From Defluviicoccus sp. (lineage in GTDB: Bacteria > Pseudomonadota > Alphaproteobacteria > MPNO01): 64,000 nt of DNA. This document shows, in pieces, positions 57,279 through 64,000 of this stretch. Each line of letters opens with the position of its first letter. Position 1 is the first letter of the stretch. The stretch covers positions 1-64,000 of the forward strand of contig JAJDVM010000311.1 in assembly GCA_022826125.1 (NCBI GenBank). Reading direction: 5' to 3'. Position numbers and translations under genes: made by a program. A model generated the notes under the pieces. It was not told the DNA's origin. It ran no database searches and worked only from the letters and a program-made list of their open reading frames with translations.

Positions 57279-58000
57279 TTCGACCCCCGACGGAGAAATC
57301 GGGTCTGGAACCGGATCACGGCTCGGTCTAGCGCGGTCAGCTTCACCGTGCGGGCCAGGGGATCGGCTCGACGCAGCCGCCGCGCCAGGCGCCGCCGTTC
57401 CGCGATCTCGATCGTCGCTGCCCGCCGCAGGTCCGGTTCGGGAATCGATCGGGCGGCGGCAAAAGCGTCCGAAAATATCGGGTCCATGCGGTCCAACATC
57501 CGGTCGAGCACCGCCCGGAGGCGCGGCCCGGCTCTGGGTGCGGCGAGATCCTCCTCCGCGACGCCCGTCGACCGTATCCAGTCGCCGGGAAGGTAGACCC
57601 GGTCATGCGTAACGCACTCGGAACGGCAGTGTACGAGCAGGTCGAGCAGGTGGGAGGCCACGCAAAAGGCCTCCAGGCGCAGGCGGGCCGGGGCGTCGAG
57701 CCCGGACGCCTCGCCGAAATTCCCCGCCACGGGCGCGACCGCGAAACCGGCATAGGAGACGAGGTCGCTCCAGTTCCGGAAACGCCGCGCGGAGACCGCT
57801 TTCCGATACGCCTCGCAGGAGCGTTTGAAGACCGGATCTTCGGAGACCTCCGCAAGCCGGCCGAGTGAATCACAGCGCTCTTCGATCGGGCGCGTCGTGT
57901 CGTCGGCCAGCGCGCGGGCCCGTTCGAGCGCGGGAACGCCGACGAAAATGTCCGGCCAGGCCCCGAACCGCTCCCTATCCAATGGCGTTGTCGGGCGCAT
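57275..58000 (-). CDS. HpnC-like squalene/phytoene synthase-superfamily protein, divergent
   Basis: Start at 58000 (MRPTTPLDRERFGAWPDIFVG...). Family features 'DRVYLPGDWIRSTGV', 'ERRRLARRLRRADPLARTVKLT'; abuts and overlaps hpnE. Confidence 0.75.
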   Translation of the reverse strand: MRPTTPLDRERFGAWPDIFVGVPALERARALADDTTRPIEERCDSLGRLAEVSEDPVFKRSCEAYRKAVSARRFRNWSDLVSYAGFAVAPVAGNFGEASGLDAPARLRLEAFCVASHLLDLLVHCRSECVTHDRVYLPGDWIRSTGVAEEDLAAPRAGPRLRAVLDRMLDRMDPIFSDAFAAARSIPEPDLRRAATIEIAERRRLARRLRRADPLARTVKLTALDRAVIRFQTRFLRRGSN

Positions 58001-58033
58001 CGCCGCAATATACGCCGGTTCGGTGACGCGCAA

Positions 58034-58939
58034 ATGCTGTCCGATTCCCGTTCCTACTGCGCGGCGGAGGTACGCCGCCTCGACCGCGAGCGCTACCTGG
58101 CCGCACTGTTCGCCCCGGGCGGGCGAAGGGACGCGCTGTTTGCGCTCTACGCCTTCGGCCTGGAGACCGCCAAGACCGCGGAAGTCGTTTCGGAGCCGCT
58201 GCTTGGCGAGATCCGGCTGCAATGGTGGCGCGACGCGGTGGATGGGATCTACGACGGGTCGATGCGCGAGCACCCGGTCCTCGAGGCGCTTGCCGAGGCG
58301 ATCGAGACCTGCGGCCTGGAGCGTTTGTCCTTTCACGCGATCCTGGACGGGCGCGCCGCCGACCTCCGTGAGCGGCCGTTCGAAAATCCCGGAGCGCTCG
58401 AGGATTACCTGACGCAAACCGCCGTCAGCACGGTCGAACTCGCCTGCCAGGCGCTTGGCGCGGAGAACGGCGCGATGGAACCGATCGTTCGGGAGGCCGG
58501 GCTCGGGTTCGGTCTTGCCGGGGTTCTGCGCGCCATTCCCTTTCACGTCGGCCAGCGCCGGCTCTATGTGCCCCTGTCGTCGATGACCGAGGCCGGGATC
58601 GCGCCCGCCGCGCTTTTCGACCGTGCTCCGCCGGGGAATTTCGCCGAGGCCGTCAAGCCCATCGCGGCGCGCGCCCGGAGGCACATCGACGCGCTGCGCC
58701 GGAGGCGCCACGACATCCCGGTCGGCGCCCGGGCGGCGTTTCTTTCGCTTGCCGTGTCCGAAGCGTATCTGCGGCGTCTCGCTCGCAACGGTCACGACGC
58801 CTTCGATCCGGGCCTTGCATTCTCGCCGCTCGCGGCTCAGCTCCGCATCGCCCGCGCCGCGATGACCAGGCGCTATTCGGCCGCGTCGGATAGCGGACCG
58901 GACCAGCGTTCGAGGTCGATCAGCGCACGCTCGCAATAG
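58034..58939 (+). CDS. Squalene/phytoene synthase family protein, NDUFAF6-like
   Basis: '[56 protein letters not shown]'. Confidence 0.88.
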   Translation: MLSDSRSYCAAEVRRLDRERYLAALFAPGGRRDALFALYAFGLETAKTAEVVSEPLLGEIRLQWWRDAVDGIYDGSMREHPVLEALAEAIETCGLERLSFHAILDGRAADLRERPFENPGALEDYLTQTAVSTVELACQALGAENGAMEPIVREAGLGFGLAGVLRAIPFHVGQRRLYVPLSSMTEAGIAPAALFDRAPPGNFAEAVKPIAARARRHIDALRRRRHDIPVGARAAFLSLAVSEAYLRRLARNGHDAFDPGLAFSPLAAQLRIARAAMTRRYSAASDSGPDQRSRSISARSQ

Positions 58940-60219
58940 GCCCGCTTGCGGTCGCGTCCCCGCTTGCGCTCGGCGAGAGGGGGCAGGAGGCCGAAATTGA
59001 CGTTCATCGGCTGGAACACCTCCGCCTCCGCGCCGCCCGTGATGTGGCCCAGCAGGGCGCCGAGCGCGGTGGTCGGGGGAGGGGGCGCGAAAGACCGGCC
59101 GAGGCTGTCGGCGGCCGCGAACCGGCCGGCGAGCAGGCCGATGGCGGCGCTTTCCACATAGCCCTCAACCCCGGTGATCTGGCCGGCGAAGCGGAGCCTG
59201 GGGGCGGCGCGGAGCCGCAGCGTGGCATCGAGCAGGCTGGGCGAGTTGATGAACGTGTTCCGGTGAAGGCCGCCGAGACGTGCGAACTCGGCGTTCTCCA
59301 GTCCCGGGATCGCGCGAAAAACCCGCCGCTGTTCGCCGTGGCGCAGCTTGGTCTGGAACCCGACCAGGTTGTAGAGCGTGCCGAGCGCGTTGTCCTGCCG
59401 CAGCTGGACGACCGCATGCGCGCGCTTGCCGGTATTCGGGTCGGTCAGGCCGACGGGCTTCATGGGTCCGAAGCGAAGCGTGTCCCGCCCGCGCTCGGCC
59501 ATCACCTCGATGGGGAGGCAGCCCTCGAAATAGGGGGTGTCGCGTTCCCAGTCCTTGAATTCGGTCTTTTCCGCCGAAAGCAGCGCGTCGACGAAGGACT
59601 CGTACTGCGCCTCGTTCATCGGGCAGTTGATGTAGTCGGAGCCGGTTCCGGCCGGGCCGGCCTTGTCGTAGCGGCTCTGGAACCAGGCGACGTCGAAATC
59701 GATGGATTCGCGATAGACGATGGGCGCGATCGCATCGAAGAAGGCGAGCGAATCCTCGCCGGTCAGGGCGCGGATGGCTTCCGCCAGCGGCGGCGATGTC
59801 AGCGGACCGGTCGCGACGATCGCGTTGGTCCAGTCTTCGGGGGGCAGGCCGGCGATCTCTCCCCGCTCGATCCGGATGAGCGGTTCGGCCGCGATCGCGG
59901 CTCCGACGGCGTCGGAAAAGCCGTCCCGATCGACGGCGAGGGCGCCGCCCGCCGGCACCTTGTTGGCATCGGCGGCGGCAAGGATGACCGAAGACAGACG
60001 CCGCATCTCTTCGTGCAGCAGGCCGATCGCCGAGGATCCGGCGTCGTCGGACCGGAACGAATTGGAGCAGACGAGCTCGGCGAGCCCGTCGGTCCGGTGA
60101 ACCTCGGTCGGCCGTTCCGGCCGCATCTCGTGCAGGATCGCCGGTACTCCGGCGCGTGCGATCTGCCAAGCCGCTTCAGAGCCGGCCAAACCGCCGCCGA
60201 TGACATGAACGGGCGTCAT
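58873..60219 (-). CDS. trmFO: Methylenetetrahydrofolate--tRNA-(uracil-5-)-methyltransferase
   Basis: '[56 protein letters not shown]', '[12 protein letters not shown]'. Confidence 0.97.
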   Translation of the reverse strand: MTPVHVIGGGLAGSEAAWQIARAGVPAILHEMRPERPTEVHRTDGLAELVCSNSFRSDDAGSSAIGLLHEEMRRLSSVILAAADANKVPAGGALAVDRDGFSDAVGAAIAAEPLIRIERGEIAGLPPEDWTNAIVATGPLTSPPLAEAIRALTGEDSLAFFDAIAPIVYRESIDFDVAWFQSRYDKAGPAGTGSDYINCPMNEAQYESFVDALLSAEKTEFKDWERDTPYFEGCLPIEVMAERGRDTLRFGPMKPVGLTDPNTGKRAHAVVQLRQDNALGTLYNLVGFQTKLRHGEQRRVFRAIPGLENAEFARLGGLHRNTFINSPSLLDATLRLRAAPRLRFAGQITGVEGYVESAAIGLLAGRFAAADSLGRSFAPPPPTTALGALLGHITGGAEAEVFQPMNVNFGLLPPLAERKRGRDRKRAYCERALIDLERWSGPLSDAAE

Positions 60220-60950
60220 TCGTTTGCCGCCGCGCGCGCCCTCTCGCGCCTCACCAGCGTCGACAGAGTCTGCATGCCGGTGTCCTGGATGCCGAGCGAA
60301 TCGAGATGCGAGACCGTGTTGTAGAGATACTCGCGGCTCGAACCGAGTTCGCCCTCGCCGAAAGCGATATGGCGCGCGGCCTCTTCCGGCGGTACCCGGC
60401 CCGCATAGAAGACATGCCCGGGGTTGGCGACGAAGGTAATCGCTGAGACGGGACCGTCGGCGGTCCGGACGGTTACCCAGCGGGCGTCGTAGGCGGTCGA
60501 GACCATCTCGCGCATGAACACGCTCCGCAGCTCGGTTTCGACCTCCTCCGCGGCAATCCTGAGCGCGAGCCCGTTGCAGGATCCGCCCCGCGAAAGTCCC
60601 ATCATCATGCCGGGCTTTTCCCGGCTTCCCCGGCCGATCGTCGACCAGAACACGAAGCGCCGGTGATAGCCGTGCACCCGGCCGGCACGCGTCTCGGTGT
60701 GGCGAAAGGCCGGGTTCCACATCAGCGAGCCGTAACCGAACACCCAGACGTCCTCGCCGGCGGGCGCCTCCGCCAGCATTTCGCGCATGATCGCGGTCCG
60801 TTCCTCGACCGACTTGATGCGCAGGTTGTAGCGGCGGGCATTCTCGCGGACAAACCGTTCGATCCGGCCGGAGAGGATCGCCTCCCGGGTGAGCACGAAG
60901 CCGTGGGTCCCGGCCGCGCCGCCTCCGTGACTCCGGTCGCCCCGGGGCAA
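60216..60950 (-). CDS. ChaC-like gamma-glutamylcyclotransferase
   Basis: '[52 protein letters not shown]'. Confidence 0.92.
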   Translation of the reverse strand: MPRGDRSHGGGAAGTHGFVLTREAILSGRIERFVRENARRYNLRIKSVEERTAIMREMLAEAPAGEDVWVFGYGSLMWNPAFRHTETRAGRVHGYHRRFVFWSTIGRGSREKPGMMMGLSRGGSCNGLALRIAAEEVETELRSVFMREMVSTAYDARWVTVRTADGPVSAITFVANPGHVFYAGRVPPEEAARHIAFGEGELGSSREYLYNTVSHLDSLGIQDTGMQTLSTLVRRERARAAANE

Positions 60951-60953
60951 CGA

Positions 60954-63821
60954 TCAGGCCCGGACGCGGTGCGGCGCAGCCGGTTCTGCGCCGGCGCCGT
61001 TGAGAACCCGGGTCAGGTACTGGCCGGTAAAGCTCGACTCCACCCCGGCGACATCCTCCGGCCGGCCCGTGGCGACTATGCGGCCGCCCTTGTCGCCGCC
61101 CTCCGGGCCGAGGTCGACGATCCAGTCCGCCGTCTTGATGACTTCCAGATTGTGTTCGATCACGATCACCGTGTTTCCCTGATCGACGAGGGCGTGGAGG
61201 ACCGCGAGCAGGTTGCGGACGTCCTCGAAATGAAGCCCCGTCGTGGGTTCGTCGAGGATGTAGACGGTCTTGCCCGTCGAGCGGCGGGACAGCTCCTTCG
61301 AAAGCTTCACCCGCTGGGCCTCCCCGCCCGAGAGCGTCGTTGCCTGCTGGCCGATCCTGATATAGCCCAGCCCGACCTTCTGGAGCATGAGCAGCTTGTC
61401 GCGGATCGCGGGAACCGCGCTGAAGAAGGTGCAGCCCTCGTCCACCGTCATGGCGAGCACTTCGGCGATCGACTTGCCGCGGAAACCGATCTCCAGCGTC
61501 TCGCGGTTGTAGCGCGCGCCCTTGCAGACGTCGCACTGGACGTAAACGTCGGGCAGGAAGTGCATCTCGATCTTGATCTCGCCGTCGCCCTGGCAGGCCT
61601 CGCAGCGTCCGCCCTTGACGTTGAACGAGAACCGGCCCGGCTTGTAGCCGCGCGCGCGCGACTCCGGCAGGTTGGCGAACCAGTCGCGGATCGGGGTGAA
61701 GGCGCCGGTGTAGGTCGCCGGATTCGAGCGCGGCGTGCGACCGATAGGCGACTGGTCGATGTCGACGATCTTGTCGATCAGCTCCAGCCCCTCGATCTCC
61801 TCGTGCGCGCCGGGATGGGCGCGCGCGCCGTGGAGCCGGCGTGCGATCGCCTTGTAGAGGGTCTCGATGATCAGCGTCGACTTGCCGCTGCCCGAAACGC
61901 CGGTCACGCAAACGAACGCGCCGAGCGGGATTTCCGCCGAAATCGAGTCGAGATTGTTGGCGCTCGCCCCCTCCACGCGGATGCGGCGGCCGGTGTCGAT
62001 AGGGCGCCGTTCTTCCGGCACCTCGATGGTGCGATCGCCGCGGAGGTATTTCGCGGTCAGGCTCTTCCGCGAGCGAATCACCGCCTGCGGTTTTCCGGCG
62101 GCGACGACCTCTCCCCCGTGGACGCCGGCGCCGGGTCCGAGGTCGATCAGGTGATCGGCGCTGCGGATCGCTTCCTCGTCATGCTCGACGACGATCACCG
62201 TGTTGCCCAGGTCGCGCAGCCGCTTGAGGGTCGCCAGCAGCCGCACGTTGTCGCGCTGGTGCAGCCCGATGGAAGGCTCGTCGAGCACGTAAAGCACGCC
62301 GGTGAGGCCGGAGCCGATCTGCGAGGCGAGCCGGATACGCTGGCTCTCGCCGCCGGACAGCGTCGCCGAACTGCGGGAGAGCGTCAGATATTCCAGCCCC
62401 ACATTGGCGAGGAAGCCCAGCCGCTCGTTGATCTCCTTGAGGATCGACCGCGCGATCTCCTGGCTCTTCGGCGGAAGCGTCGGGGAAAGCGCCTTGAACC
62501 AGCCGACCGCCTCGGCGATCGACATCTCGGCGACCTGGCTGATGTGAAGCCCGGCGAGCTTGACCGCGAGCGCCTCGGGCTTGAGACGCATGCCGGCGCA
62601 GGTGTCGCAATCGTCGACGTTCTGATAGCGGCCGAGATCCTCGCGCACCCAGGACGAGTCGGTCTCGCGGAAGCGGCGTTCCATGTTGGGCAGCACGCCC
62701 TCGAACGGACGGTCGATGGTGTAGCTGCGCTTGCCGTCGTTGTAGGACATCTCGACCGGCTCTTCGCCGGTGCCGTAGAGGATTCCGTCCCGGATCGCGG
62801 GCTCGAGCTCGCGGAACGGCGTCGCGGTGGAGGCGCCGAAATGCCGGGCGAGGGAGTCCAGCGTCTGCTCGTAATAACTGGACGACGAATTCGCCCACGG
62901 CGCGATCGCCCCGGCGCGCAACGACTTTCCGGGATCGGGAACCACCAGATCGGGATCGAAGAACATCCTGGTCCCGAGCCCGTCGCAGGCGGGGCAGGCG
63001 CCAAAGGGGTTGTTGAAGGAGAACAGGCGGGGCTCGATCTCGTCGATGGTGAAGCCCGAGACCGGGCAGGCGAACTTGGCCGAGAAGATCGTGCGGTCGC
63101 CGCTGTCGGCGTTCTCCGCGACCGCGATGCCTTCGGTCAGGGCGAGCGCGGTCTCCAGCGAATCGGCGAGCCGGTTGCCGGGGTCAGGGCGGATCACCAG
63201 CCGGTCGACGACAACCTCGATGTCGTGCTTGAACTTCTTGTCGAGCGCGGGCACGGCGTCGATGTCGTACAGGGTCCCGTCGACCTTGACCCGGGTGAAG
63301 CCCTGCTTCTGCAAGTCCCGGAACTCCCTGCGGTACTCGCCCTTGCGGCCGCGGACGATCGGGGCGAGCAGGTAGATCCGGGTGCCTTCCTCCATCTCCT
63401 GCATGCGGTCGACCATCTGCGAGACCGTCTGGCTCTCGATCGGAAGGCCGGTGGCGGGCGAGTAGGGGACCCCGACGCGCGCGAAGAGGAGCCGCATGTA
63501 GTCGTAGACTTCCGTCACGGTGCCCACCGTGGAGCGCGGGTTCCGGGAGGTCGTCTTCTGCTCGATCGAGATCGCCGGGGACAGCCCGTCGATGGAATCG
63601 ACGTCGGGCTTCTGCATCAGTTCGAGGAACTGGCGGGCATAGGCCGACAGGCTCTCGACATAGCGCCGCTGCCCCTCGGCATAGATGGTGTCGAAGGCGA
63701 GGGTGGATTTCCCCGAGCCCGAGAGCCCGGTCAGAACGACAAGCGCGTTGCGCGGAATCTCCACGTCGACGTTCTTCAGATTGTGTTCCCGGGCGCCGCG
63801 AACGACGATTTTGGACTGCAT
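60954..63821 (-). CDS. uvrA: Excinuclease ABC subunit A
   Basis: 955 aa; '[62 protein letters not shown]', two ABC modules and Zn motifs ('GACPACDG', '[12 protein letters not shown]'). Confidence 0.99.
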   Translation of the reverse strand: MQSKIVVRGAREHNLKNVDVEIPRNALVVLTGLSGSGKSTLAFDTIYAEGQRRYVESLSAYARQFLELMQKPDVDSIDGLSPAISIEQKTTSRNPRSTVGTVTEVYDYMRLLFARVGVPYSPATGLPIESQTVSQMVDRMQEMEEGTRIYLLAPIVRGRKGEYRREFRDLQKQGFTRVKVDGTLYDIDAVPALDKKFKHDIEVVVDRLVIRPDPGNRLADSLETALALTEGIAVAENADSGDRTIFSAKFACPVSGFTIDEIEPRLFSFNNPFGACPACDGLGTRMFFDPDLVVPDPGKSLRAGAIAPWANSSSSYYEQTLDSLARHFGASTATPFRELEPAIRDGILYGTGEEPVEMSYNDGKRSYTIDRPFEGVLPNMERRFRETDSSWVREDLGRYQNVDDCDTCAGMRLKPEALAVKLAGLHISQVAEMSIAEAVGWFKALSPTLPPKSQEIARSILKEINERLGFLANVGLEYLTLSRSSATLSGGESQRIRLASQIGSGLTGVLYVLDEPSIGLHQRDNVRLLATLKRLRDLGNTVIVVEHDEEAIRSADHLIDLGPGAGVHGGEVVAAGKPQAVIRSRKSLTAKYLRGDRTIEVPEERRPIDTGRRIRVEGASANNLDSISAEIPLGAFVCVTGVSGSGKSTLIIETLYKAIARRLHGARAHPGAHEEIEGLELIDKIVDIDQSPIGRTPRSNPATYTGAFTPIRDWFANLPESRARGYKPGRFSFNVKGGRCEACQGDGEIKIEMHFLPDVYVQCDVCKGARYNRETLEIGFRGKSIAEVLAMTVDEGCTFFSAVPAIRDKLLMLQKVGLGYIRIGQQATTLSGGEAQRVKLSKELSRRSTGKTVYILDEPTTGLHFEDVRNLLAVLHALVDQGNTVIVIEHNLEVIKTADWIVDLGPEGGDKGGRIVATGRPEDVAGVESSFTGQYLTRVLNGAGAEPAAPHRVRA

Positions 63822-63947
63822 GATGCTTCGTGTCAGGGACCGGGCCGCAGGTTACTCCATCGGCCTTCGAGAGCAGAAATACATTCGCCCCGACCGGCCC
63901 GCAATGGCCGAGTCTGCTAACCTGTTCCGCAGGCCGGGGAGGGGACA

Positions 63948-64000
63948 ATGAAGCGCTGCGCGATCATCGACGACTATCAGGGCTGCGCGCTCGGCATGGC
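63948..64000 (+). CDS. 5' end of a D-2-hydroxyacid dehydrogenase-like gene (truncated by window)
   Basis: [18 protein letters not shown]... resembles the N-terminus of D-2-hydroxyacid dehydrogenases; only 17 codons visible. Confidence 0.45.
   Translation, partial: MKRCAIIDDYQGCALGM

Noticed and set aside
60663-63920. 1085-aa plus-strand ORF antisense to uvrA
   Set aside because: uvrA is unambiguous on the minus strand; the antisense product has no recognisable domain.
63822-63947. Possible LexA/SOS box in the uvrA upstream region
   Set aside because: I found no alphaproteobacterial GTTC-N7-GTTC type direct repeat in this interval.

Overview
This is a high-GC window whose gene content and synteny look alphaproteobacterial (Rhodospirillales-like); that is inferred, since no search was run. 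About 1-37 kb is an accessory, catabolic and transport-rich region. It holds a gentisate 1,2-dioxygenase-like cupin, a salicylyl-CoA 5-hydroxylase-type FMO/OYE fusion, three LLM-class flavin oxidoreductases (two of them a tandem duplicate), a Rieske oxygenase, an AtzG/AtzE-like pair, malonyl-CoA decarboxylase, a lone molybdenum-hydroxylase large subunit, a UbiD decarboxylase, one TRAP system, two complete Liv-type ABC systems, an MFS transporter and a TAXI-domain protein. There are also toxin-antitoxin remnants and one intact Phd/VapC-like pair. About 39-64 kb is a conserved housekeeping block: xth-erpA / argS-SPOR-nagZ-M50-scpAB-tatABC-serS-pcm-nlpD-like / DUF815 / yajC-secDF-Mth938-like / hpnE-hpnC-like / NDUFAF6-like / trmFO / ChaC-like / uvrA. 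The observations I think most deserve a second look are: (i) a ~100-bp composite repeat with two unlike ends, present twice in opposite orientations; (ii) a TAXI-family solute-binding protein with no export signal; (iii) a divergent HpnC-like protein whose Asp-rich motifs look eroded; (iv) an in-frame amber codon splitting an amidohydrolase; (v) surE and dgt missing from positions where I expect them. I found no CRISPR array, rRNA or tRNA. No computation or database search was performed.
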